This document shows, in pieces, positions 30,980-41,039 of a DNA stretch of 41,039 nt. Each line of letters opens with the position of its first letter. Position 1 is the first letter of the stretch. Source of the DNA: Pseudomonadota bacterium (GTDB lineage: Bacteria > Pseudomonadota > Gammaproteobacteria > Burkholderiales > Burkholderiaceae_C); the NCBI GenBank assembly GCA_030538605.1, contig JAUNTQ010000014.1, positions 1 to 41,039 on the forward strand, given 5' to 3'. The translations under genes were made by a program, and so were the position numbers. The notes under the pieces were generated by a model. It saw nothing but the letters and a program-made list of their open reading frames with translations, was not told the origin of the DNA and ran no database searches.

Positions 30980-31879
30980 ATGTTCCTGCTGAACCCGCCC
31001 GAGGTGCGCGCGCTGAAGCTGTTCACATCCATGCCCGCTGAGCTGCGGCGCACGGGTGTGCGCAGCCACTGGGCCGATGTCAATCAGGGCGGACGCCTGG
31101 CCGACTCCTTCCTGGAAGGCCCGGTGTTCGACCCGCAAGGCAACCTGTACGTGACCGACATTCCGTTCGGGCGCGTGTTTCGCATCACTCCCGGTGGCGA
31201 TTGGACGCAGGTGGCCGAGTGGGACGGCGAGCCGAACGGCATGAAGTTCCTCTCGCCCGACGAACTGCTGGTGACGGACTACAAGAACGGCCTGATGGCG
31301 CTGGACGTGCGCGACGGGCAGGTGCGCCCCTGCCTCGAGCGCCGCAACAGCGAACGCTTCAAGGGCGTGAACGACCTCACGTTCGACGCCGGGCGCAACC
31401 TGTACTTCACCGACCAGGGGCAGACGGGCCTGCACGATCCCACCGGACGCGTCTATCGCCTGTCACCCGCGGGGCGGCTGGATCTGCTGCTGCACAACGT
31501 GCCCAGCCCCAACGGCATCGTGCTGTCGAACGACGGGCGCTTTCTGTTCGTCGCCGCCACACGCGGCAACTGTGTCTGGCGCATGCCGCTGCTGCCGGAC
31601 GGCAGCGTGTCCAAGGCGGGCCAGTTCTTCACTTCCCACGGTCCCAGCGGGCCGGACGGACTGGCGATGGATGCGCAGGGGCGTCTGCTGGTGGCCAACC
31701 CCGGGCTGGGGCGCATCTGGGTGCTGAACCACCTGGCCGAGCCGGAGCTGATCCTGCAAGGCCCGCGCGGCGCATCCATCACCAACCTTGCCATTGCCAG
31801 CGATGGGCACACGGTCTATGCCACCGACTCCACGCATGGCCACGTCCTCAGCGCATCCATCGGCGCATCAGCCGGCTGA
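30980..31879 (+). CDS. SMP-30/gluconolactonase-family protein
   Basis: 299-residue six-bladed beta-propeller, predicted to hydrolyse a sugar-acid or related lactone. Recognisable are F-L-E-G-P-V-F-D-P-Q-G-N-L-Y-V-T-D with the metal Glu, WDGEPNGMKF, FKGVNDLTFDAGRNLYFTDQG with the catalytic Asn/Asp, VPSPNGIVLSNDGRFLFVA and GPDGLAMDAQGRLLVA, each matching a propeller blade of this family. It starts at 30980 with GAAGGAG upstream, 13 bp after the Bug gene. No signal peptide is evident, so it is cytoplasmic. It completes a lactonase, dehydrogenase and aldolase set. Confidence 0.88.
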   Translation: MFLLNPPEVRALKLFTSMPAELRRTGVRSHWADVNQGGRLADSFLEGPVFDPQGNLYVTDIPFGRVFRITPGGDWTQVAEWDGEPNGMKFLSPDELLVTDYKNGLMALDVRDGQVRPCLERRNSERFKGVNDLTFDAGRNLYFTDQGQTGLHDPTGRVYRLSPAGRLDLLLHNVPSPNGIVLSNDGRFLFVAATRGNCVWRMPLLPDGSVSKAGQFFTSHGPSGPDGLAMDAQGRLLVANPGLGRIWVLNHLAEPELILQGPRGASITNLAIASDGHTVYATDSTHGHVLSASIGASAG

Positions 31880-31884
31880 ACCGC

Positions 31885-32679
31885 CTACACCTGCAGCGCG
31901 TAATCCACCGTGATCGGCGCGTGGTCGCTGAACTTCTGGTCCTTGTAGATCGACGTGGCGCGCGCTTGCTGCGCGATGGCGGGAGTCGCCAGGTGGTAGT
32001 CGAGCCGCCAGCCCACGTTCTTGGCATAGGCCTGGCCGCGGTTGCTCCACCAGGTGTAGGCCTCGCCGGTGGTGTCGGGGTGCAGGCGGCGGTACACGTC
32101 GACCAGGGCCAGCTCGTCGATCACGCGGGTCATCCAGGCGCGCTCTTCGGGCAGAAAGCCCGAGTTCTTCAGGTTGCCTTTCCAGTTCTTGAGGTCGATT
32201 TCCTTGTGGGCGATGTTCACGTCGCCGCACAGCACGAAGTCGCGTTCGGCTTTCTTGGCGTGCAGGTAGGGGTAGAACTCGGCCAGGAAGCGGTATTTGG
32301 CTTCTTGTCGCTCGGGGCCGGACGAGCCTGAGGGAAAGTAGCAGCTGATGACCGAGAACTTGCGCGCGGGCGTGTCGAAGCGCGCTTCCAGATAGCGGCC
32401 TTCGGCGTCGAACTCTGGCGAGCCGTAGCCTGCGATGACCTCGCTGGGCTCGTGGCGGGTGTAGATGCCCACGCCCGAATAGCCCTTCTTGGCGCTGGCC
32501 AGGTGAAAGTGGCCGCGCAGGCCGGCCAGGGTGTCGAGCTTGCCTTCGATGTCGGGCAGCTGGGCCTTCATCTCCTGCACGCAAATACAATCCGGCGCGT
32601 GTTGTTCCAGCCAGGCTTGCACGCCCTTGGTGGCGGCTGAGCGGATGCCGTTGAGGTTCAGGCTGGTGAGTTTGAACAC
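31885..32679 (-). CDS. xth: Exodeoxyribonuclease III
   Basis: Mg-dependent AP endonuclease and 3'-5' exonuclease of base-excision repair; 264 residues. GTG start at 32679 with AAGGAAG upstream; the longer reading overlaps pyrE and is rejected. Active-site motifs are [19 protein letters not shown] (metal Glu), [22 protein letters not shown] (Asp/Asn), WRLDYHLAT (Asp) and the final [10 protein letters not shown] (catalytic His). It is divergent from pyrE with only 15 bp between start codons, so promoters must overlap the partner's coding sequence. Confidence 0.95.
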   Translation of the reverse strand: MFKLTSLNLNGIRSAATKGVQAWLEQHAPDCICVQEMKAQLPDIEGKLDTLAGLRGHFHLASAKKGYSGVGIYTRHEPSEVIAGYGSPEFDAEGRYLEARFDTPARKFSVISCYFPSGSSGPERQEAKYRFLAEFYPYLHAKKAERDFVLCGDVNIAHKEIDLKNWKGNLKNSGFLPEERAWMTRVIDELALVDVYRRLHPDTTGEAYTWWSNRGQAYAKNVGWRLDYHLATPAIAQQARATSIYKDQKFSDHAPITVDYALQV

Positions 32680-32694
32680 GGGAGAAACTTCCTT

Positions 32695-33426
32695 ATGACG
32701 ACGGCAGGCCGGGCAGTGAACAGGGGCGAGGCAGAGGGCGCGGGGCAGGATGCGCTGGCGCAGGCCTTCGTGCAGTTCGCCATCGAAAGCGGCGTGCTGC
32801 GCTTTGGCGAGTTCACGACCAAGGCGGGGCGGCTGAGCCCGTATTTTTTCAACGCCGGGCTGTTCGATGACGGCGCCAAGCTCGCGCGGCTGGCGCAATT
32901 CTATGCACAGGCCATCGTGGCATCGGGCATCGCGTTCGACGTGATTTTCGGCCCCGCCTACAAGGGCATTCCGCTGGGCGCGGTGGTGGCGCTGGAGCTG
33001 GCACGGCTGGGCGTGAACAAGCCCTTTGCCTACAACCGCAAGGAGGCCAAGGACCACGGCGAAGGCGGCGTGCTGGTGGGCGCGCCGCTCAAGGGCCGCG
33101 TGCTCATCGTCGATGACGTGATCTCCGCCGGCACGGCGGTGCGCGAGTCCATCGCCCTCATCCGCGCCGCAGGCGCCACCCCGCATGCCGTGGCCATTGC
33201 GCTCGACCGGCAGGAAAAAGCCACCGAGAACGGGCACGATGTTTCGTGGTCGGCCGTGCAATATGTCCGCCAAACGCTGGGCTTGCAGGTGTGTGCCATC
33301 GCCAGTCTGGCGCAGTTATTGCAGCACCTGGGTCAAAGTGACCATTTTTTGCCATACTTTGAAGCCGTGTCGGTCTACCGCGCCCGCTACGGCGCAGAGC
33401 CTGACCTGCTGACTCCCCCGAGATGA
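32695..33426 (+). CDS. pyrE: Orotate phosphoribosyltransferase
   Basis: Converts orotate and PRPP to orotidine 5'-phosphate in pyrimidine synthesis. 243 residues, longer than the 213 of E. coli through an N-terminal extension (first ~20 residues Gly/Ala-rich). Family motifs are [15 protein letters not shown], the [11 protein letters not shown] phosphate-binding block, [15 protein letters not shown] (flexible catalytic loop Lys/His) and the PRPP signature [13 protein letters not shown]. The stop overlaps the start of the next gene (ATGA), so the two are likely co-translated. A later start within the first 20 codons is possible. Confidence 0.95.
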   Translation: MTTAGRAVNRGEAEGAGQDALAQAFVQFAIESGVLRFGEFTTKAGRLSPYFFNAGLFDDGAKLARLAQFYAQAIVASGIAFDVIFGPAYKGIPLGAVVALELARLGVNKPFAYNRKEAKDHGEGGVLVGAPLKGRVLIVDDVISAGTAVRESIALIRAAGATPHAVAIALDRQEKATENGHDVSWSAVQYVRQTLGLQVCAIASLAQLLQHLGQSDHFLPYFEAVSVYRARYGAEPDLLTPPR

Positions 33427-34139
33427 TTTTTTCACCACCCGGCACCTTGGTGCACCACGCCCTGACCCGCCTGCTGCCCGTGCTGCTGACCGCCGCGCTG
33501 GCCAGCGGCGCGGCGGGCGCTGCGTGGGCGCAGGGCGCCGGGCAGAAACCATCGGTCAGCGGCATCTACACCTGCGTGGACGCGCAGGGCCGGCGCCTGA
33601 CGTCGGACCGTCCCATCATGGCCTGCCTCGACCGCGAGCAGCGCCAGTTGAACAGCAGCGGCACCACGCTGCGCGTGATCCCGCCCACCATGACCGTCAC
33701 CGAGCGCGAGGCACGCGAGGCGCGCGCGCGCGAAGCCGAGGTGGAGCGCCAGCGCGCGCTCAACACCCAGCGCCGCGACCAGGCGCTCATCACCCGCTAC
33801 CCCGACCAGGCCGCGCACGAAGCCGGTCGGCGCAGTGCGCTGGCGCAGTCGCAAACAGTGGTGGACGCGGCCGAGCGCCGCATTGCCGAGCTGGGCGAAG
33901 AGCGCCAGAAGCTCGACGACGAGATGGAGTTCTACCGCAAGGACCCCTCGCGCGCGCCCGCCACGGTGCGCCGCGGCATCGAGCACAACGCCCAGGCCGT
34001 GCAAGAGCAGCGCCGCGTGATCGCCGGCCAGCAGGGCGAGCGCGACCGCATCAACGCCCAGTTCGACGAAGAAGCCGCGCGCCTTGCGCCGCTGTGGAAG
34101 GCCCGCGTCGAAGCGGCTGCTGCTGCGGGCCGGCCTTGA
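33423..34139 (+). CDS. Exported DUF4124/coiled-coil protein
   Basis: 238 residues. Export signal ([20 protein letters not shown], cleavage near AWA-QGA), then a DUF4124-like segment [27 protein letters not shown] with its two Cys, then an Arg/Glu-rich coiled coil from about residue 95 to the end. Such proteins commonly follow pyrE in Comamonadaceae, but their role is unknown; the coiled coil suggests a periplasmic structural or scaffolding job. The start at 33423 overlaps the pyrE stop. The unit ends at palindromic repeat R5. Confidence 0.8.
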   Translation: MIFSPPGTLVHHALTRLLPVLLTAALASGAAGAAWAQGAGQKPSVSGIYTCVDAQGRRLTSDRPIMACLDREQRQLNSSGTTLRVIPPTMTVTEREAREARAREAEVERQRALNTQRRDQALITRYPDQAAHEAGRRSALAQSQTVVDAAERRIAELGEERQKLDDEMEFYRKDPSRAPATVRRGIEHNAQAVQEQRRVIAGQQGERDRINAQFDEEAARLAPLWKARVEAAAAAGRP

Positions 34140-34165
34140 AGGGCTGGTTGTTGATTCAATAAAAG

Positions 34166-34243
34166 TAGCTTCTTGCGTACGATTTAAAACGTTTTCAGAT
34201 GGTTTTGTATCTGAAAACGCCTAAAAACGTACGCAAGCAGCTA
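34166..34243. repeat. Long palindromic repeat, copy R5
   Basis: Arms 34166-34200 and 34209-34243 pair over ~35 bp with a few mismatches around an 8-nt loop. It carries the same signature as the others (AGCT-T/G-CTTGCGTA). It stands 26 bp after the exported coiled-coil gene, where it should terminate the pyrE unit. Confidence 0.88.
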
Positions 34244-34283
34244 TCTTTCTGTAACTTAACCCAAGAACAATCAGACGTTTCTT

Positions 34284-34387
34284 ACTCCCTCCCCCGCTGG
34301 GGGAGGGTTGGGGTGGGGGCCAACCACGGTGGATTCATCCAAGGTGGTCAGCCCCCATCCCAGCCTTCCCCCAGCGGGGGAAGGAGT
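34284..34387. repeat. Inverted-repeat element with 36-37-bp G/C-skewed arms
   Basis: Left arm 34284-34319 (ACTCCCTCCCCCGCTGGGGG onward) and right arm 34351-34387 are complementary with few differences around a ~31-bp centre. It lies between convergent units and runs into the 51-bp repeat shared with the window start. Such elements are dispersed intergenic repeats in Burkholderiales; I see no transposase. Confidence 0.75.
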
Positions 34388-34425
34388 GGGCAGCCGAAAC
34401 GCCTGTCGGCTTGTTTATGGGATTG
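34375..34425. repeat. 51-bp dispersed repeat, copy 2
   Basis: 48 of 51 bases match 2-52 in the same orientation. It overlaps the right arm of the inverted-repeat element and ends 9 bp before the gatB stop codon. Confidence 0.8.
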
Positions 34426-34433
34426 ACCAGAAG

Positions 34434-35903
34434 TCAACTCTCCAGCCGCGCACGCAGCAGCGTGTTCACCTGCGCCGGGTTGGCCTTGCCCTTGCTGGCC
34501 TTCATCACCTGGCCGACCAGGGCGTTGAAGGCCTTGTCCTTGCCGGCCTTGAACTGCGCCACGTTGTCGGGGTTGGCGGCAATCACCTCGTCGATGATTT
34601 TTTCCAGCGCGCCGGCGTCGTTCATCTGGCGCAAACCCATTTGATCGACCAAGGAGGCAATTCCATCTGGCGCGACAAACTGCAACCCATCGTCCCAAAC
34701 ACGTGCAAACAGTGGTTTTGCACCGCTAGAGGAAATCGTGCCTTCTGCGATCATTTTGAGAATGATGCCCAGATCAACTGCACGAACGCGAGAAGCAACA
34801 TCCTGCATCGTCAGACCATCGCTATTCATGCGACGAGATATTTCACCCATCACCCAGTTGCTGGCCAGCTTGGGCTGGCCGCTGGCGGTGGCCACCTGCT
34901 CGAAATACGCGGCCATCGCGGGCGATTGCGTCAGCGTCGTCGCGTCGTATTCGGGCAGGCCGTAGTCGGCCACGAAGCGCTCGGCCATCTTGCGCGGCAG
35001 CTCGGGCATGTGCGCGCGCGCGTCCTCGATCCATTGCGCGGCAATGCACAGCGGCGGCAGGTCGGGGTCGGGAAAGTAGCGGTAGTCGGCCGAGTCTTCC
35101 TTGCTGCGCATGGCGCGCGTCTCGCCGGTGTCGGGGTCGAACAGCACGGTGGCCTGTTGAATGGCGTGGCCGTCTTCGATCTGCTCGATCTGCCAGCGGA
35201 TCTCGAAATCGATCGCCTGCTGCATGAACTTGAAGCTGTTCAGGTTCTTGATCTCGCGCCGCGTGCCCAGCTTGTCGCCGGGCTTGCGCACGCTGACGTT
35301 GGCGTCGCAGCGGAAGCTGCCTTCCTGCATGTTGCCGTCGCAGATGCCGATCCAGGTGACGATCTCGTGCAGCTCCTTCGCATACGCCACCGCCTCGGCG
35401 GACGAGCGCATGTCGGGCTCGGTCACGATCTCCAAGAGCGGCGTGCCCGCGCGGTTCAGGTCGATGCCGCTCTGGCCGTGAAAGTCTTCGTGCAGCGACT
35501 TGCCCGCGTCTTCTTCGAGGTGCGCGCGCACCAGGCGCACGACCTTCTTCTCGTCACCCAGGAAGAACGCCACCTCGCCGCCCTGCACCACCGGGATCTC
35601 GAACTGGCTGATCTGGTAACCCTTGGGCAGGTCGGGGTAGAAGTAGTTCTTGCGGGCAAAAATGCTGCGCGGCGCAATGTGGGAGCCCAGCGCCAGCCCC
35701 AGCTTGATGGCGCACTGCACCGCCTCGCGGTTCATCACCGGCAGCGTGCCGGGCAGGGCCATGTCCACCGCGCTGGCCTGCGTGTTGGGAGCCGCGCCAA
35801 AGGCGGTGCTGGCGCGGCTGAAGATCTTGCTTTTCGTTTGCAGCTGGGCGTGCGTCTCGAAGCCGATGACGACTTCGTAGCCTTGAATCAGTTTGGCGGA
35901 CAT
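34434..35903 (-). CDS. gatB: Asp-tRNA(Asn)/Glu-tRNA(Gln) amidotransferase subunit B
   Basis: 489 residues from the ATG at 35903. GatB binds the misacylated tRNA and phosphorylates its side chain while GatA supplies ammonia. Conserved stretches are [90 protein letters not shown] and [21 protein letters not shown]. The C-terminal tail (YqeY-like tRNA-binding domain) is complete. Codons about 350-422 (DNA 34640-34858) are near 50% G+C against 62-72% on each side, pointing to a recombination tract; the reading frame remains intact. It follows gatA after 2 bp. Confidence 0.97.
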   Translation of the reverse strand: MSAKLIQGYEVVIGFETHAQLQTKSKIFSRASTAFGAAPNTQASAVDMALPGTLPVMNREAVQCAIKLGLALGSHIAPRSIFARKNYFYPDLPKGYQISQFEIPVVQGGEVAFFLGDEKKVVRLVRAHLEEDAGKSLHEDFHGQSGIDLNRAGTPLLEIVTEPDMRSSAEAVAYAKELHEIVTWIGICDGNMQEGSFRCDANVSVRKPGDKLGTRREIKNLNSFKFMQQAIDFEIRWQIEQIEDGHAIQQATVLFDPDTGETRAMRSKEDSADYRYFPDPDLPPLCIAAQWIEDARAHMPELPRKMAERFVADYGLPEYDATTLTQSPAMAAYFEQVATASGQPKLASNWVMGEISRRMNSDGLTMQDVASRVRAVDLGIILKMIAEGTISSSGAKPLFARVWDDGLQFVAPDGIASLVDQMGLRQMNDAGALEKIIDEVIAANPDNVAQFKAGKDKAFNALVGQVMKASKGKANPAQVNTLLRARLES

Positions 35904-35905
35904 GG

Positions 35906-38947
<3,042 letters not shown>

Positions 38948-39505
38948 CGCTCCCCCTGAGTCGCCTGCGGCGCCTTCCCCCTGAGGGGGACAACGCTGGT
39001 GCTCGGGGAGACCCCGAGCACGGCGTTTTGGAATGGCCTGCTCCGCGGCCTTCTGAAGGGCTTGCTCCCTCTTCCGCTGGCGGGCTTGTGTATGCACACA
39101 TCTTGGTAGGCTGGGTAGAGCGAAAGCGAAACCCAGCAACCGGCTCGCGAGAACGCTGGGTTTCGCCTTCGGCTCTACCCAGCCTACGAGACTTGCTTCG
39201 CAGCCTGAAGAATGGGTGGCGTTGGGTAAGTTTTGCTACAAAAAAAGCGCAGCGCGGCGAAGAATTCAGCGGATAATGCTCATTTTTTGGTAGTGAATTG
39301 ATTCCGCTGTCAGGGCAATCGCATTTGAATGTCATTGAAAATCAATGACTTGGAAAGTCTCGAACCCTTGCCAACAGGCCCCTGCGACCAATCCTGCCTT
39401 CAAACCTGCCTTTTTCGCGTCCTTCGCGAATCCTTGGCGTCCTTGGCATGAGGCAGTTCGGCTGTTCTTAATGCGATTGCCCTGATCCCGCTGCGCTGAA
39501 CCGCC
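38948..39505. repeat. Repeat-rich spacer between mreB and mreC
   Basis: 558 bp without a gene. From the left: a CCCCCTGAG-type family repeat directly after the mreB stop, and a perfect 10-bp hairpin GTGCTCGGGG / CCCCGAGCAC with an AGA loop (38999-39021). Then an inverted repeat with ~32-bp arms (39106-39137 and 39155-39187, one base inserted), an A-run, an AT-richer stretch (39230-39350) that could hold an mreC promoter, and a short tandem of TCCTT-containing units (39415-39450). Confidence 0.75.
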
Positions 39506-40561
39506 ATGCCGCTTGAAACCCTTGACCGCTCGCCGCCGCCCTTTTTCAAGCAAGGGCCGTCGGCGTTGTCGCGGCTGGTGTTTTTCAGTGCGCTGGCGCT
39601 GTTCCTGATGGTGGCCGATGCGCGCTTTCACATCGTGCAGCCGCTGCGCGCGGCGATTGCCACGGTGCTTTATCCGGCGCAGTGGGTGGCCTTGCAGCCG
39701 GTGCAGATGGTGCAGACGGGCCTGGCTTACCTCACCGACTTGAAAACGGCGCACGCCACCGAAGAGGCCGCGCGGCTGAAGCTGGCCGCGCAGTCGCAGC
39801 GCGCCGGCCAGGTGGAGCAGCTCATGCTGGAAAACGCCCGCCTGCGCGAGCTGCTGGCGCTGCGCGAGCGGGTGCAGGTGCCTGCCACGGCGGCGCAGGT
39901 GCTGTATGACGCGACCGACCCCTACAGCCGCCGCGTGGTGATCGACAAGGGGCGCTTGCAGGGCGTGCAGCCCGGCTCGCCGGTGATGGACGGGCAGGGC
40001 GTGCTGGGGCAGATCACGCGGGTGTACCCCTTCGTGTCCGAGATCACGCTGGTGATCGACCGCGACCAGGTCATCCCCGTCATGAACACGCGCACCGGCA
40101 CGCGCAGCGTGGCCTATGGCGACCCCTCGCCGCGCGGCGGCATGATGGAGCTGCGCTACATGTCGGCCACCGAGGACGTGCGCGAGGGCGACTTGCTGGC
40201 TACCAGCGGTGTCGATGGCGTGTATCCGCCCGGGCTGCCGGTGGCGCGCGTGGTGTCGGTGGATCGGCGCAGCGACACCTCGTTCACCCGCATCCTGTGC
40301 GAGCCGCTGGCGCGGCTGGGCGGTGTGGTGCATGTGATGGTGCTTACCCCCGTGACGCCGCAGACCCCGGACGACGAGGCGCGCACCGTGCTGCCGCTCG
40401 CACCGGCTTCTACACCCACTTCTGCATCTGCTTCTGTGCCCGCTTCTGTGCCAGCGTCTGCCCATGCACCTGCCCCCGCGTCGGCCGCGGCAGCCGCGTC
40501 AGCGCCTGCGCGCACGGCGATGGCAGGGCGCGCCGCACCGCCTGAGAGGAGCCGCCCATGA
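39506..40561 (+). CDS. mreC: Rod-shape-determining protein MreC
   Basis: 351 residues. Short cytoplasmic N-terminus, one membrane helix (about 22-37, LSRLVFFSALALFLMVAD), then a periplasmic coiled coil (about 78-120, TEEAARLKLAAQSQRAGQVE onward) and the double beta-barrel core (RRVVIDKGRLQGVQPGSPVM, GVLGQITRVYPFVSEITLV, GDLLATSGVDGVYPPGLPVA). It scaffolds PBP2 and RodA in the elongasome. A ~60-residue Ala/Pro/Ser tail is longer and lower in complexity than usual. The stop overlaps the mreD start (ATGA). Confidence 0.96.
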   Translation: MPLETLDRSPPPFFKQGPSALSRLVFFSALALFLMVADARFHIVQPLRAAIATVLYPAQWVALQPVQMVQTGLAYLTDLKTAHATEEAARLKLAAQSQRAGQVEQLMLENARLRELLALRERVQVPATAAQVLYDATDPYSRRVVIDKGRLQGVQPGSPVMDGQGVLGQITRVYPFVSEITLVIDRDQVIPVMNTRTGTRSVAYGDPSPRGGMMELRYMSATEDVREGDLLATSGVDGVYPPGLPVARVVSVDRRSDTSFTRILCEPLARLGGVVHVMVLTPVTPQTPDDEARTVLPLAPASTPTSASASVPASVPASAHAPAPASAAAAASAPARTAMAGRAAPPERSRP

Positions 40562-41039
40562 TCATGCCGCGTGGCCAGCCACTGCTGCTGCCTGCCAGCC
40601 CCGTCTTCATCTGGGGCAGCCTGGCCGTGGCGCTGATGCTCAACCTGCTGCCGGTGGGCCGCCTGCTGTGGATGCCCGACTTTCTGGCCGTGGTGCTGGT
40701 GTTCTGGAGCATTCACCAGCCGCGCCGCGTGGGGCTTGGCGCGGCCTTCGTCTTCGGCCTGATGCTGGATGTACACCAGGCATCGCTCTTGGGCCAGCAC
40801 GCGCTGGCCTACACGGTGTTGATTTACTGGGCCATCATGGTGCACCGGCGCATTCTGTGGTTTGCGGTGCCGGGGCAGGCCGTGCAGTTGGTGCCGCTGT
40901 TTGCCGCCGCGCACGCCATCACCATCGTGCTGCGCCTGATTGGCGGTGCCATGTTCCCCGGCTGGCCGGTGCTGCTGGCCCCGCTGCTGGAGGCGGCGCT
41001 GTGGCCCATCGTCAGCGTGCTGCTGCTGGCGCCGCAGCG
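40558..41039 (+). CDS. mreD: Rod-shape-determining protein MreD (3' end outside window)
   Basis: The first 160 codons are present and the frame is open to the window edge. Small multi-pass inner-membrane protein linking MreC to the elongasome. The sequence shows a hydrophobic first helix (FIWGSLAVALMLNLLPVG), PDFLAVVLVFWSIHQPRRVGLG, then AFVFGLMLDVHQASLLGQHALAY, which is the MreD signature (G-L-x-x-D-x-x-x-x-x-x-L-G-x-x-A). ATGA overlap with mreC. The ATG at 40564 is a possible alternative start. Confidence 0.93.
   Translation, partial: MIMPRGQPLLLPASPVFIWGSLAVALMLNLLPVGRLLWMPDFLAVVLVFWSIHQPRRVGLGAAFVFGLMLDVHQASLLGQHALAYTVLIYWAIMVHRRILWFAVPGQAVQLVPLFAAAHAITIVLRLIGGAMFPGWPVLLAPLLEAALWPIVSVLLLAPQ

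Overview
The window is a GC-rich (roughly two-thirds G+C by eye) chromosomal segment of a beta-proteobacterium. The best guess is family Comamonadaceae (Burkholderiales). Supporting signs are a divergent gatCAB / mreBCD locus, Bug-type binding proteins, a class I DAHP synthase beside a long-form IF-1, and the kinds of palindromic intergenic repeats typical of that family. I do not assign a genus. I see no rRNA, tRNA, CRISPR array, prophage or intact insertion sequence.

Layout. 1-2.0 kb: soluble sensor kinase and FixJ-type regulator. 2.4-8.2 kb: the most unusual part, a glycine-rich coiled-coil protein followed by six tandem paralogous genes for exported proteins of unknown function. 8.2-10.9 kb: acetyltransferase, DUF4124-like membrane protein, small proline-rich exported protein, infA. 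11.0-15.5 kb (minus strand): DAHP synthase, a DUF1566-like exported protein, and a CpxRA/RstBA-like two-component pair with a CpxR-type box upstream. 15.7-19.5 kb: a surface-protein candidate that has an autotransporter-type passenger but a CTERM-like tail instead of a beta-barrel, then AmpG. 19.5-23.5 kb: a class III cyclase/AAA ATPase fusion next to a Crp-family receptor, then a PAS-LuxR regulator. 23.7-28.1 kb: metallo-beta-lactamase-fold hydrolase, PEP carboxylase, IclR regulator. 28.4-31.9 kb: a four-gene catabolic operon (RraA/HMG-type aldolase, 2-hydroxyacid dehydrogenase, Bug binding protein, SMP-30 lactonase) divergent from iclR. 31.9-34.1 kb: exonuclease III, pyrE and a DUF4124 protein. 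34.4-41.0 kb: gatCAB on the minus strand and mreB, mreC and mreD (cut by the window edge) on the plus strand.

How the parts work together. Housekeeping modules cover tRNA-dependent amidation (GatCAB), rod-shape control (MreBCD), pyrimidine salvage (PyrE), aromatic biosynthesis (AroG), anaplerosis (Ppc) and muropeptide recycling (AmpG). Between them lie signalling modules (two two-component systems, Crp plus cyclase-like ATPase, LuxR, IclR) and three less understood loci: the six-paralog secreted array, the passenger-CTERM protein and the IclR-linked operon.

Intergenic DNA carries several repeat families. One is a five-copy long palindrome with arms around AGCTGCTTGCGTA. Another is a three-copy 25-bp hairpin. 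A third is a 51-bp sequence present at both 2-52 and 34375-34425. Longer inverted-repeat elements lie at 34284-34387 and 39106-39187. A ~220-bp low-GC patch inside gatB looks like a recombination tract. All functional assignments come from reading motifs in the sequence; no database search was run.
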